A stretch of DNA of 64,000 bases from Intestinibacillus sp. Marseille-P6563 (GCF_900604335.1 NZ_UWOD01000002.1:1353501-1417500), one strand, 5' to 3'; positions 43,631 through 53,359 are shown, numbered from the stretch's first letter. Program-made: numbers and translations. The notes: a model not told the origin generated them from the sequence alone.

Positions 43631-46600
43631 ATGAAAATTGCCGATTTGCATATCCATTCGCGCTTTTCCCGCGCCACCAGCCGCGATTTGGACGTTCCTC
43701 AGCTCGATTTGTGGGCGCGGCGCAAGGGCATTCACATCCTCGGCACCGGGGATTTCACCCACCCGGCCTGGCGGGCCGAGCTGCGCGAGGCCCTTGTCCC
43801 GGCCGAGGACGGGATGTATATCCTGCGCGAAGAACTACGCCTGCCCGGCCTGTCCGCGGGGGAACCCCCGCGGTTTGTTATTTCCGGGGAAATCAGTTCC
43901 ATCTATAAAAAGGACGGCAAGGTCCGCAAGGTACATAATCTCATTTTGCTGCCCGGTTTGGACGAGGCTGATGTGCTCGCCCGGCGGCTGGAAGCCATCG
44001 GCAACCTGCATTCGGACGGACGCCCCATTCTGGGGTTGGACTGCCGCGATCTGCTGGAAATCACGCTCGAAGCCTGCCCGCGCGCGGTGTTCATCCCGGC
44101 GCACATCTGGACACCCCATTTTTCGGTATTCGGCGCGTTTTCCGGCTTTCAGACGCTCGAGGAATGCTTCGGCGACCTGACCGAGCACATCCACGCGCTG
44201 GAAACCGGCCTGTCCTCTGACCCGGATATGAACGCCCGGGTGTCCATGCTCGACCGCTATACGCTGGTATCCAACTCGGACGCCCACTCCCCCGCCAAAC
44301 TGGGGCGCGAGGCCAATCTGCTGGACATCGACTTTGGGTTTGATGCGCTGGCCGATGCGCTCGAGGGCCGCAATCCGGCAGGGTTTCGCGGCACGGTCGA
44401 ATTTTTCCCCGAGGAGGGCAAGTATCACCTGGACGGTCACCGCAACTGCGGCGTGTGCCTGACCCCGGCCGAAACGATCGCCTGTGGGTTCCGCTGCCCG
44501 GTGTGCGGCGGCAAATTGACCATAGGCGTTGAGCACCGGGTCGAGGACTTGGCCGACCGCCCGGCGGGCGCCAAACGGCCAGTGCCGTTTGAAAGTCTGG
44601 CCCCCCTGCCCGAGGTCATCGCCGCGTCCACCGGCGCGTCGGCGACCGGGGCGCGCGTCCAGCGGCAGTATCTGGACTTGCTGCGCACACTTGGCCCGGA
44701 GTTTTATATCCTGCGCGACGCACCGCTGGGGGACGTCGGAAAAGCAGCTGGCGAATGGGTGCAGGAGGGCCTGCGTCGCCTGCGCGCAGGCGAAGTCGTG
44801 CGCAAGCCCGGCTTTGACGGCCAATACGGCGTTATTGAACTGCTCTCCCCGGCTGAGATCGGTGCCATCGGCGGACAGGTCAGCCTGTTCGGCCTGCCCG
44901 AAAAACCCGCCGAAGCGAAGAAAGCAACGGTCAGCAAAACGGACGCCCATCCGGCCCCGGCGATGCCTGTCCCCTCCCCTGCCCCGGCGGCGGCGACGCT
45001 CAACGAGGCTCAGCAGGCAGCCGTGCAGGCGAATGCCCGCATCACCGCCGTCATCGCCGGGCCAGGCACGGGCAAGACACAGACACTGGTTTCCCGCATC
45101 GCCCATCTCATCGGCACGCGAGGTATTTCACCCTCGCGCATCGTGGCCGTGACCTTTACCAATCAGGCGGCGGCCGAACTCAAAGCCCGCCTGTCTACCG
45201 TGCTCGGCGGCAAACGGGCCATCCGCGGCCTGACCGTGGGCACCTTCCACGCCATCGCGCTCGAGCGGCGCACCGCCCGTGGGCAGGCGGGGACCCTGCT
45301 CGCCCCCGACGAAGCGCGTGCGTTGGCCGAGCAGGCTGCACGCGAGAGCGGGTTTGACGGCCCGCCGGACAAGTTTTTGCAGGCCGTGTCGGCCCTCAAA
45401 AACGGTATCGACGAAGCGCACGCCGGGCTCGCGCACGAGCAAATGGCGATTTACGACTGGAAGCTGCGCGCCGCCGGGGCGGTCGACTTTGACGACCTGC
45501 TCCTCGACGAACTGGAAGCCGCACAGGATGGCAAAGCCAAGGTCTGCCATGTGCTGGTGGACGAGTTTCAGGACGTGAGCGACACCCAGTACCGCTTGGC
45601 GCGGGCGTGGAGCCGGGCGGGCACTCTATTCGTCATCGGCGACCCCGACCAGGCAATTTACGGCTTCCGCGGCGCGTCGGCTGGGTGCTTTGCCCGTCTG
45701 GCCGAGGACGAACCCGAACTGTATACCGTCCGCCTGACCCAGAACTACCGCGCTGCGCCCGAAATCGTGCGGTGTGCGCAGGCGGTCATCGAACACAACC
45801 CGGGCGGCGCGCGGCCGCTCGATGCCATGCGTCCGGCAGGCGGCACCGTACGTCTGGTGCGCGCCCAGGGCGCGGGCGATGAAGCGTCCTTCCTCGCCCG
45901 GGACATTGCCGCCATGGTTGGCGGCGTGGATATGCTGGCCGCTGGCCGGCACGGCACCCCGGCGGCGGTACGCAGCTTTGGCGAAATTGCGGTGCTGTGC
46001 CGCACCCGTCGCCAGCTTGACCGCATCGAGCGTACCCTGGGCCATGCGGGGATCCCCTGCGTGGTAGCCGGACGGGGCGACTACCTGCACGCACTTTGCG
46101 TGCATAGCGTGCTTTGCCTACTGCGCTTCTTACAGGACCCCAGGGATTTGCTGTCGATGCGTGCCGCTTTGCGTGCAATTTGGGATTGTCCGGTCGACCG
46201 GATCGACGCCGTGGCAAGCGCGGTCGCCGCTGCCCCGGATGCGCCGCTGGACACCCTGCGCGACCGCATGGTAGCTTACGCCGGAGACGGTCACCTCTCG
46301 CTCTTCTGGGACGAGCTCGAAGCCCTCTCCCCGGTCTGGAGAAAGCAAAAGCCCGTGCGCCTGCTCGAAGACTGGGCCACCCATCACGGCCTGACCGAAG
46401 ACGGTGATTTTGCCCGTCTCATTCAGCTGGCCGCCTTTTATAAGGATGTCCCCGCCCTGCTGGACGGCGTCCTGCTCGGCGCCGAAGGCGACCTGCGGCG
46501 CGAGAGTGCGCACAAATATGCATCCGGGGCCGTGACCTTGTCCACCCTGCACGGCGCCAAGGGCTTGGAATTTGGTGCCGTGTATCTATGCGGCCTGACG

Positions 46601-46819
46601 CGCGGCTGTGTGCCGCTCGAAAGCGGTACCCGTCCGAACGATATCGAGGAAGAACGGCGCTTGTTTTATGTGGGTATGACCCGCGCGCGTGATGCGCTGA
46701 TTTTGGTGTCGCAGGAGCTCCCCTCCCCGTTTTTAAGTGAACTGCCGGCAGGAGACTATGCCGAAGAAAAGGCAGGCGTTTCGCGCCCGGATACCGGTGC
46801 ACAGCTGACCCTGTTTTAA
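43631..46819 (+). CDS. PHP phosphoesterase - zinc ribbon - UvrD/Rep helicase fusion
   Basis: A 1,062-residue fusion. Residues 1-270 are a PHP metal-dependent phosphoesterase with DLHIHSRFS, GTGDFTHPAW, the Glu of SGEISSIYK, PAHIWTPHF and the late NSDAHSP ligands. A four-Cys zinc ribbon (CGVC...CPVCGG, about 276-296) follows, then a linker, then a superfamily 1 helicase (about 455-1062) with AGPGTGKT, VTFTNQAAAELKARL, VDEFQDVSDTQ, LTQNYR and RLFYVGMTRARDAL. It could couple DNA unwinding to nuclease cleavage in repair. GGGAGG precedes the ATG. It follows the YdcF-like gene by 14 bases. Confidence 0.93.
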   Translation: MKIADLHIHSRFSRATSRDLDVPQLDLWARRKGIHILGTGDFTHPAWRAELREALVPAEDGMYILREELRLPGLSAGEPPRFVISGEISSIYKKDGKVRKVHNLILLPGLDEADVLARRLEAIGNLHSDGRPILGLDCRDLLEITLEACPRAVFIPAHIWTPHFSVFGAFSGFQTLEECFGDLTEHIHALETGLSSDPDMNARVSMLDRYTLVSNSDAHSPAKLGREANLLDIDFGFDALADALEGRNPAGFRGTVEFFPEEGKYHLDGHRNCGVCLTPAETIACGFRCPVCGGKLTIGVEHRVEDLADRPAGAKRPVPFESLAPLPEVIAASTGASATGARVQRQYLDLLRTLGPEFYILRDAPLGDVGKAAGEWVQEGLRRLRAGEVVRKPGFDGQYGVIELLSPAEIGAIGGQVSLFGLPEKPAEAKKATVSKTDAHPAPAMPVPSPAPAAATLNEAQQAAVQANARITAVIAGPGTGKTQTLVSRIAHLIGTRGISPSRIVAVTFTNQAAAELKARLSTVLGGKRAIRGLTVGTFHAIALERRTARGQAGTLLAPDEARALAEQAARESGFDGPPDKFLQAVSALKNGIDEAHAGLAHEQMAIYDWKLRAAGAVDFDDLLLDELEAAQDGKAKVCHVLVDEFQDVSDTQYRLARAWSRAGTLFVIGDPDQAIYGFRGASAGCFARLAEDEPELYTVRLTQNYRAAPEIVRCAQAVIEHNPGGARPLDAMRPAGGTVRLVRAQGAGDEASFLARDIAAMVGGVDMLAAGRHGTPAAVRSFGEIAVLCRTRRQLDRIERTLGHAGIPCVVAGRGDYLHALCVHSVLCLLRFLQDPRDLLSMRAALRAIWDCPVDRIDAVASAVAAAPDAPLDTLRDRMVAYAGDGHLSLFWDELEALSPVWRKQKPVRLLEDWATHHGLTEDGDFARLIQLAAFYKDVPALLDGVLLGAEGDLRRESAHKYASGAVTLSTLHGAKGLEFGAVYLCGLTRGCVPLESGTRPNDIEEERRLFYVGMTRARDALILVSQELPSPFLSELPAGDYAEEKAGVSRPDTGAQLTLF

Positions 46820-46867
46820 CATTTGGGGCAGGTGGGTGTGATGATCGGAGAAATGGTGAAAACAACC

Positions 46868-46897
46868 AAAACCCGTCGGTTTTCCGGCGGGTTTTCT
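46868..46897 (+). terminator. intrinsic terminator after the PHP-UvrD gene
   Basis: AAAACCCGtCGG (46868-46879) pairs with CCGgCGGGTTTT (46884-46895) with one G-U pair, then T. Confidence 0.88.
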
Positions 46898-46982
46898 TGA
46901 TGATTTTTTTCAAAGAAAAGCGACCCAATGCGACAGCGATGCACGAAAACATTAAAAAATTGTGAATGAAACCGACAAGTGG

Positions 46983-47011
46983 TTGACAGGGAAAAATAAG
47001 CAACATATAAT
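46983..47011 (+). promoter_or_regulatory. consensus promoter of the RND efflux operon
   Basis: TTGACA (46983-46988), a 17-base spacer and TATAAT (47006-47011): a full sigma-A consensus, which implies very strong expression when the repressor is absent. Confidence 0.95.
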
Positions 47012-47027
47012 AGGAGAGGTTATTCGA

Positions 47028-47043
47028 CCGACCGATCGGTCGG
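47028..47043. promoter_or_regulatory. TetR-type operator
   Basis: CCGACCGATCGGTCGG is a perfect 16-bp palindrome 16 bases after the -10 box, in the transcribed leader. Its shape (GACCGA/TCGGTC) fits TetR/AcrR-family operators. The likely ligand protein is the TetR regulator encoded at the end of the same operon. Confidence 0.82.
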
Positions 47044-47088
47044 AAACGAAATTTCGGTCTTATTGTTGGAGAAACGGAGGTGCCTGGA

Positions 47089-48426
47089 ATGATGGGAAAA
47101 AAGGCAATCGCCATGCTGGCAGCAGGCGCGATGGCAGTCGGTCTGACAACGCCGGCGGGCGCCATTGCAGGCATGGATGCCGGGCTGGCGCTGACGCTGG
47201 GCGGCGCGCAAGCAGTGATCGATACCAGCATGTCGGAAAGCGGGATGACCCCGCCCTTGCAGGACAGCAAATCCATCGGCTTTTATGGCCTGGAAAAGAC
47301 CGTGCGGGCCAATAACCAAACCATTCAAAGTTTGCAAAAGACCCTGGCCAGTGTGGGCTCGACCGACGTAGTCGGCCCGATCGAGGACCAGATTTGGAAT
47401 TATGAGATGCAAAACAGCAATCTGGAAGCTCAAAAGAACAGCTATGAAAAAGCAGCACAGAATTTGCGGAATCAGTTGAATCAAGTGAGCGGTAATGCAG
47501 ATTTGGAAGCCTCTTTGAAGGCACAGATTGAGCAAATGAATACCTTGGCGAATAACGCGGCAGCGAATATCCAGAAGAATCAGGCGGTCATCAACGGCCT
47601 GGAGGATTCCAAGGACGATGCGCCGGCCGACCTGGCAGATACCTACGCCACCACCGAAAAGCAGGTGGAAAATTCGGCCAACCAGATTGTCATGGGCGCC
47701 CAGACGCAATATATCTCGCTGTGCACCATGCAGGACAACATCGAAGCGCTCGACCGCACGATTGCAGCCATTGACCGGCAGCTTCCGGTCGTCGAAAAGC
47801 AGTATGAGATCGGCATGGCGACCGCGCTGGACGTGGAAAACCTCAAAAACCAGCGGGCAGCCGCCGTATCCAGCAAGCTGACACTGGAAAACCAAATCGC
47901 TTCGATTGAAAACAGCTTGTCGCTCACGCTCGGCAACGATGCGGGCACGACCGTGCATGTGCAGAAGGTGCCTGAAGTCACCGACCGGCAGCTGCGCGAA
48001 ATGAATTATGAAAAAGACTTGGAAGAGGCCAAGACAAACAGTTACACCATCTGGCAGAAGCGGGATGCGCTGCGCAAAGCCTCCAACGACTACGAAGATG
48101 ATGTAACCTCAACGCTTGATGCGTACAATGCCGCCAAGATCGATTTGGCCGCGGCGCAGGAACAGGTGGAAAACGATTTCCGTAAGCTGTTCAATGACGT
48201 GAGCGAGAAAAAGCGTCTGCTGGATAAGGCCGAAAGCGACCTGGAACTGGCAGAGAGCAACTATAAAGTCGCGGAAACCAAGTACGAAAAAGGCATGATC
48301 TCCAAATTGGAGTATGAAAATGCACAAGACACCCTGGAGACGGCCAAGGCGGCGATCACAACCGCGCAGACCGATCTGTTTACCGCGTATAATACCTATG
48401 ATTGGGCCAAGCGCGGCGTGATGTAA
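47089..48426 (+). CDS. TolC-like coiled-coil component of an RND operon
   Basis: A 445-residue exported protein with a signal peptide (MGKKAIAMLAAGAMAVGLTTPAGA) and long Gln/Asn/Ala-rich helices. Two outer-membrane-efflux-type repeats are visible: YEIGMATALDVENLKNQRAAA...SLSLTLG (about 240-285) and YEKGMISKLEYENAQDTLETAKAA near the C terminus. TolC forms an outer-membrane channel in diderms; the beta-barrel strands are hard to see here. The producer appears monoderm, so it may be a wall-spanning or periplasm-like adaptor. CGGAGG precedes the ATG. First gene of the operon. Confidence 0.83.
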   Translation: MMGKKAIAMLAAGAMAVGLTTPAGAIAGMDAGLALTLGGAQAVIDTSMSESGMTPPLQDSKSIGFYGLEKTVRANNQTIQSLQKTLASVGSTDVVGPIEDQIWNYEMQNSNLEAQKNSYEKAAQNLRNQLNQVSGNADLEASLKAQIEQMNTLANNAAANIQKNQAVINGLEDSKDDAPADLADTYATTEKQVENSANQIVMGAQTQYISLCTMQDNIEALDRTIAAIDRQLPVVEKQYEIGMATALDVENLKNQRAAAVSSKLTLENQIASIENSLSLTLGNDAGTTVHVQKVPEVTDRQLREMNYEKDLEEAKTNSYTIWQKRDALRKASNDYEDDVTSTLDAYNAAKIDLAAAQEQVENDFRKLFNDVSEKKRLLDKAESDLELAESNYKVAETKYEKGMISKLEYENAQDTLETAKAAITTAQTDLFTAYNTYDWAKRGVM

Positions 48427-48449
48427 ATCGGCAAAAAGGAGAAACCAAG

Positions 48450-49652
48450 ATGAAGCAAACCAAACGGTTCCTGGCGCTCGGTATGGCAGCTTGCCTGCTG
48501 CTGCTCGGCGCCTGTGGCAACAACGGCGCTGGGGATTCCTCCGCAGAGGATGAACTCAAAACAACGGCCGTCGAAGTCCAGACAGTCGCGCAGGGGGAAA
48601 TGGCAGCCTCCAACACCTTGGCTGGGCAGGTCACCCCGATCGAGTCCATTCAGGTGTTCCCCATGCTTTCCGGACAGGTGCAGACCCTGAATGTGGCCGA
48701 AGGACAGGTGGTGAACCAGGGCGATACGCTCTTTACCATCGATACCACGACCGTCACTTCGACCCTGAGCGCGTTGCAGCAAAGCTATAACGCCACCAAG
48801 ACGGCTACCGATCAAGCGATTTCCAGTGCACAGATCGGCGTGCAGAACGCCGAACTGGCAGTCACCCAGGCACAGACGTCGCTCGACAATACCAACGCCC
48901 TGTTTGAAGTGGGCGCGGCGTCCAGCCAGCAGGTGACCCAGGCCGAACAGGCCTTGCAGCAGGCGCAGGCCGCCTTGCAGCAGGCCCAGGCCAGCGTCCA
49001 GCAGGCCCAGGCGTCGCAGCAGTCCTCCCTGGCCCAGATTCAGGCGTCCATTGACCAGATCAAGGCCCAGGCAGCATTGGGCACGGTTACCGCACCAGTG
49101 TCCGGTAAGGTCACCGAAGTGAACATCACCCTGGGCGGCATGGCGGCCCAGAGCACGCCCGCCGTTGTCATCGCCAAGGACAGTGCGCTGATGGTTTCGG
49201 TGTTTGCCAGCGAAAACGTGCGCGCCGGCTTGCAAGTGGGCGATGTGGCCGATGTGACCATTGAATCGGTTTCCAGCGACCCCATGCAGTGCTCCATCCG
49301 CACCGTAGCCGAAACGGCCGATGCGCAGACCAATCTCTATGAAATCACCCTCTACTTACCCAACGGCATCAATCCGCCCATTGGCGCCTTTGCCGATGTG
49401 ACGTTATACACCGACCGCCGTGACAGTGCTATCCAAATCCCCACCGAGGCCATTTTGACCGATGGAGAGGAACAGTATGTCTTTGTGGTCAATAACGGCG
49501 TGGCAGCCAAGGTCGTCATCCAGACCGGTCTGGTCGGGGATGGTGTGACCGAGGTGACAGGCGGCCTGACCGGCGGCGAATCGCTGGTTGTCAAGGGACA
49601 AAGCTACCTGTCTGATGGCACGGCGGTGCGCATCGTCGACGGGGAGGAATAA
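48450..49652 (+). CDS. RND membrane-fusion lipoprotein (HlyD/AcrA type)
   Basis: A 400-residue periplasmic-adaptor homologue with lipobox LGAC (about residues 20-23). It has a barrel-sandwich lipoyl half (VFPMLSGQVQTLNVAEGQVVNQGDTLF), a long alpha-hairpin with repeated QQAQA heptads (about 110-205), the second lipoyl half (GTVTAPVSGKVTEVNITLGG), a beta-barrel domain and a membrane-proximal domain. It links the RND pump to the outer component. AAAGGAG precedes the ATG. Confidence 0.94.
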   Translation: MKQTKRFLALGMAACLLLLGACGNNGAGDSSAEDELKTTAVEVQTVAQGEMAASNTLAGQVTPIESIQVFPMLSGQVQTLNVAEGQVVNQGDTLFTIDTTTVTSTLSALQQSYNATKTATDQAISSAQIGVQNAELAVTQAQTSLDNTNALFEVGAASSQQVTQAEQALQQAQAALQQAQASVQQAQASQQSSLAQIQASIDQIKAQAALGTVTAPVSGKVTEVNITLGGMAAQSTPAVVIAKDSALMVSVFASENVRAGLQVGDVADVTIESVSSDPMQCSIRTVAETADAQTNLYEITLYLPNGINPPIGAFADVTLYTDRRDSAIQIPTEAILTDGEEQYVFVVNNGVAAKVVIQTGLVGDGVTEVTGGLTGGESLVVKGQSYLSDGTAVRIVDGEE

Positions 49653-49653
49653 A

Positions 49654-52600
49654 ATGAAAACAGCAGCATTTTGTATCCGGCACCGGGTTACGACCATCAT
49701 GATCTATATCATGGCCGTGATCTTCGGTATCATGGGCTTTACCTCGCTTCCCCTGGCGCTCATGCCGGACATTGAGTTGCCCATGGCCATTATTATGACC
49801 ACCTACGCGGGCGCGGGTCCGGAGGAAATCGAAAACCTCGTGACCAAACCCATTGAGAGCGCGTGCGCCAGCGTGGCGGGCATGGAAGAATTGCAGTCGC
49901 AGTCGAGCGAAAACTCGAGCATCGTCATGGTGACGTTCTCGGACGGCACCGACCTGGACGAAGCGCTCACCGACCTGCGAGATAAGGTCGATCAGGCCAA
50001 ATCCATGCTGCCCGACGACGCTTCGGCGCCGACGGTCATGAAAATGGACATCAGCTCCATGCCGGTCGTGATGATCGGCCTGCGCGGCGCCGACCTGGCC
50101 CAGCTCCAGCAGATCGCCGACGATGACATCACCCCGGCGCTCGAACGTATCGATGGTGTAGCCTCGGTCACGGTTTCGGGCGGCTACGACAATGAAGTAT
50201 CCATCCAGACCCATGCCGACCAAATGAGCGGCTATGGGCTGAGCATTTCCTACATTTCGCAGATTTTGGCGGCCCAAAATATCGCCATCCCGGCCGGTGA
50301 CGTGGACAATGGTTCGCAGTCGCTGTCGGTGCGCACCACGGGCGAATTCCAATCGGTGGATGATATCGCCGATCTGCTCATCCCGCTGCCCACGGGTGGC
50401 AGTGTGCGCCTAGGCGAAGTCGCGGACGTATCCATGCAGCCGACCGATCAGGACGCGATTGCCAAGATCGACGGCGAACCGTGTGTCATCATCACCGTGC
50501 AGCAGCAGTCGGACTCCAACACCGTGGATGTGGCCAACCGCGTCAAGGCGCAGCTGGACACCATCACCGAGGAAAACCCGACGCTCGACTGGTCGATCCT
50601 CATGGACCAGTCGGACTACATCAACCTGTCGGTTGATTCGGTGGTGCAGAACATCGTGCTGGGCGTTGTGCTGGCAGCGCTTGTGCTGCTCGTCTTCCTG
50701 CGCGACCTGGGCGCAACGACCGTTATCGCCATTTCCATGCCGGTTTGTATCATCTCGGTCTTCCTGGTCATGAATGCGCTGGATATCACCATGAACATGA
50801 TGAGTCTGGGCGGTTTGGCCATGGGCGTAGGCATGATCGTGGATAACTCGATCGTTGTGCTGGAAAACATCTTCCGTTACCGTTCGGACGGCTTTAGCCG
50901 CTGGGATTCGTGTACCAAGGGTACGGCCGAAGTTTCGTTGTCCATCACAGCCGGTACCCTGACGACCGTGGCCGTGTTCCTGCCCATCGGTCTGTCCGGC
51001 GGTCTCGCAGGCATGATGTTTAAGGAATTTTCGATTACGATTTCGTCGCTGCTGTTTGCGTCGCTGTTCATCGCGCTGACGCTGGTGCCGCTGCTGTGCT
51101 ATATCCTGCTCGACCGCGGCAAGGAAAAGCGCCGCCTGACCGGTCACAAGGGCGACATTGCCGACCGGCCCATGCTGCGCGGCTACAAAAAACTATTGCG
51201 GCTGTTCATCACTCAGCGCAAGATCGCGGTCCTGGTATCGCTCGCGCTTCTGGTGGTGTTTGGCATGTCGATCGGTCTGGCTGGGTTTGAGCTCATGCCC
51301 GCGACCGACGAAGGCCAGATCAGTGTGTCCCTGGAAATGCCGGTGGGCGCAGAACTGGAAGAAACCGCCGAAATTGCCGACCGGGTGACCGATATTGCAG
51401 TGGAAACCATCCCCGAACTCGAAAGCATCTACTACACTACGGGCGGCACCTCGATCATGGGCGGCGGTACCTCGCTGACCATTGACGTGGGCTCCAAGAA
51501 AGACCGTGACCGCGGTGTGGAAGAGATTGCAAACACCCTGCGCGACGATTTGGCCGATATTGCGGGCTGTGAACTGACAGTGGAAGCGACCAGCACCACC
51601 AGCATGGGCACGTCGAGCGGCAGTGCGGTTTCGGTATCGCTGCGCGGCAACGATTACGACGCTTTGACCGAAGCGGGCGACCGTCTGGTGCAGGAAATTG
51701 AGACCCTGCCCGATGCGATCGATGTCAAATCCTCGGCATCCGACCAGGTGCCGCAGGTGGATATTACCCTCCGGCACACCAACGCGGCGCGCTATGGCTT
51801 GAATGCTTCGACCATTGGCTCTGCGGTGCGCAGTGAACTGGACGGCTCGACAGCCACCAAACTGAAGGTCGACGGCGAGGAGATCAACGTCAGTGTCAAG
51901 GGCGACAGCCGGTCGAGCACCAGCCTGGATGCGCTGCGCGCGGTACCCATCCCGACCAATTCGGGTGGTTCGGTGCCGCTGAGCGTGGTCGCCGATGTGC
52001 AGGTCGTACAGGCGCCCCAGCAGATCAGCCGCGACAACCAAAGCCGTACCATTATGGTCACAGCAGGCACCAAATCGGACGATGTGGTGGCCTTTAATCA
52101 GCAGGTCAATGAAATTCTGGCAGACTTCAATTTGCCCGACGGCGTGGACATCGAAACCGGCGGCGAAATGGCCGATATGGCCGAATCGTTTGGCTCGCTC
52201 GGCCAGGCGCTGGTTGTTGGCCTCGGACTCATCTATTTCATCCTGGCCAGCCAGTTTGAATCGTTTATCATGCCGGTCATCGTCATGATGATTTTGCCCA
52301 TTGGTCTGATCGGCTCGCTGTTTGGCCTGCCGTTGACCGGACAGAAGATCTCGATCGTGGCATTCATTGGCGTAATTATGCTGGCCGGTACGGTGGTCAA
52401 CTCGTCCATCGTTCTGGTCGACTACATCAACACCCGCCGTAAGCGTGGCGAAGACAAAAATACGGCGATTTTAAACGCCTGCCCGCGCCGTATCCGGCCG
52501 GTGCTGATGACCACGCTGACCACCATCCTAGGCCTGCTGCCTATGGCATTCGCCCAGGGCGAAGGCTCGGAAATGATGGCCCCCATGGCCGTGGTTATGA

Positions 52601-52791
52601 TTACCGGTATGGTGGTTTCCACCATTGTTACGCTGTTCTTTACGCCGGTGTATTATTCGCTCATCGACAGCATATCCGAGCGGTTTAAGAACCGCAAGCG
52701 CCGCCGCGGCGGCAAAAATGGGGACCCGGACGACGAAGAACCAGAGCCGCCGCTGGAACCCGAAACAAAGGAGGAAGGCGTTCATGTCTGA
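49654..52791 (+). CDS. RND-family efflux transporter (AcrB/SwrC-like)
   Basis: A 1,045-residue pump with 12 helices and two large extracytoplasmic loops (after helices 1 and 7). It lacks part of the classic proton relay: the helix-4 motif is GMIVDNSIVVLEN, so the first Asp (D407 of AcrB) stays and the second (D408) is Asn; the helix-10 motif is GTVVNSSIVLVDY, so AcrB K940 is Asn. The Arg in RRIRPVLMTTLTT is kept. Gram-positive homologues such as SwrC also differ from AcrB in helix 10. Drug, detergent or lipopeptide export is likely. It shares the operon with the TolC-like and MFP genes. Confidence 0.95.
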   Translation: MKTAAFCIRHRVTTIMIYIMAVIFGIMGFTSLPLALMPDIELPMAIIMTTYAGAGPEEIENLVTKPIESACASVAGMEELQSQSSENSSIVMVTFSDGTDLDEALTDLRDKVDQAKSMLPDDASAPTVMKMDISSMPVVMIGLRGADLAQLQQIADDDITPALERIDGVASVTVSGGYDNEVSIQTHADQMSGYGLSISYISQILAAQNIAIPAGDVDNGSQSLSVRTTGEFQSVDDIADLLIPLPTGGSVRLGEVADVSMQPTDQDAIAKIDGEPCVIITVQQQSDSNTVDVANRVKAQLDTITEENPTLDWSILMDQSDYINLSVDSVVQNIVLGVVLAALVLLVFLRDLGATTVIAISMPVCIISVFLVMNALDITMNMMSLGGLAMGVGMIVDNSIVVLENIFRYRSDGFSRWDSCTKGTAEVSLSITAGTLTTVAVFLPIGLSGGLAGMMFKEFSITISSLLFASLFIALTLVPLLCYILLDRGKEKRRLTGHKGDIADRPMLRGYKKLLRLFITQRKIAVLVSLALLVVFGMSIGLAGFELMPATDEGQISVSLEMPVGAELEETAEIADRVTDIAVETIPELESIYYTTGGTSIMGGGTSLTIDVGSKKDRDRGVEEIANTLRDDLADIAGCELTVEATSTTSMGTSSGSAVSVSLRGNDYDALTEAGDRLVQEIETLPDAIDVKSSASDQVPQVDITLRHTNAARYGLNASTIGSAVRSELDGSTATKLKVDGEEINVSVKGDSRSSTSLDALRAVPIPTNSGGSVPLSVVADVQVVQAPQQISRDNQSRTIMVTAGTKSDDVVAFNQQVNEILADFNLPDGVDIETGGEMADMAESFGSLGQALVVGLGLIYFILASQFESFIMPVIVMMILPIGLIGSLFGLPLTGQKISIVAFIGVIMLAGTVVNSSIVLVDYINTRRKRGEDKNTAILNACPRRIRPVLMTTLTTILGLLPMAFAQGEGSEMMAPMAVVMITGMVVSTIVTLFFTPVYYSLIDSISERFKNRKRRRGGKNGDPDDEEPEPPLEPETKEEGVHV

Positions 52792-53359
52792 AGCGCGGGA
52801 AAACCGCCGCAGCGCCATTTTGCATGCCGCCTGTAAGGAATTTTCCGAAAAGGGTTTTGCAGGCGCTAAAATTGAGGAGATCGCCCGGCAGGTCGGCATC
52901 GGAAAATCGACCGTGTATGAATATTTCCCGTCCAAAACCGACCTGCTCGAACAGGCGGCTGACTGGATGATCGGCCGGGTCGATGTGGATGTGCGCAAGA
53001 TCATGGAAAGCCCGGACCGCTTTGAGGAAAAAATCCGTGCATATATACTGTATATGTGCCATTTGTTGCAGCATATGGGGCATGGAATGCTGTACATGCA
53101 CGGCGATAACAAAGAGATGCTTTGCATCATCAAGCGATGCACGCGGCAGCTGTCCAAGAAGATTTTGGGCGCTGCGATCGACGCGGTGCGATATGGCCGC
53201 CAGCAAGGTGAACTGCGGGCCGATGTCGACGAGCGGGCGGTGGCGATGCTGATGGTCACCCTGCCCTCTCCCCTGATTGCCGAGCAGATTGCGGAGCAAG
53301 GCGAGCAGGCGCTCGACCCCATGATCGAACTGATGATGCACGGCATGGCGCCCCAATAA
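52784..53359 (+). CDS. TetR-family repressor of the RND operon
   Basis: A 191-residue regulator with the classic N-terminal domain RSAILHAACKEFSEKGFAGAKIEEIARQVGIGKSTVYEYFPSKTDLL (helix-turn-helix about 28-48) and a variable ligand domain. Its ATG overlaps the pump gene by eight bases, after AAAGGAGGAAG. It is the last gene of the operon that starts at the TetR palindrome, so it probably represses itself and the pump until an inducer binds. Confidence 0.93.
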   Translation: MSEARENRRSAILHAACKEFSEKGFAGAKIEEIARQVGIGKSTVYEYFPSKTDLLEQAADWMIGRVDVDVRKIMESPDRFEEKIRAYILYMCHLLQHMGHGMLYMHGDNKEMLCIIKRCTRQLSKKILGAAIDAVRYGRQQGELRADVDERAVAMLMVTLPSPLIAEQIAEQGEQALDPMIELMMHGMAPQ

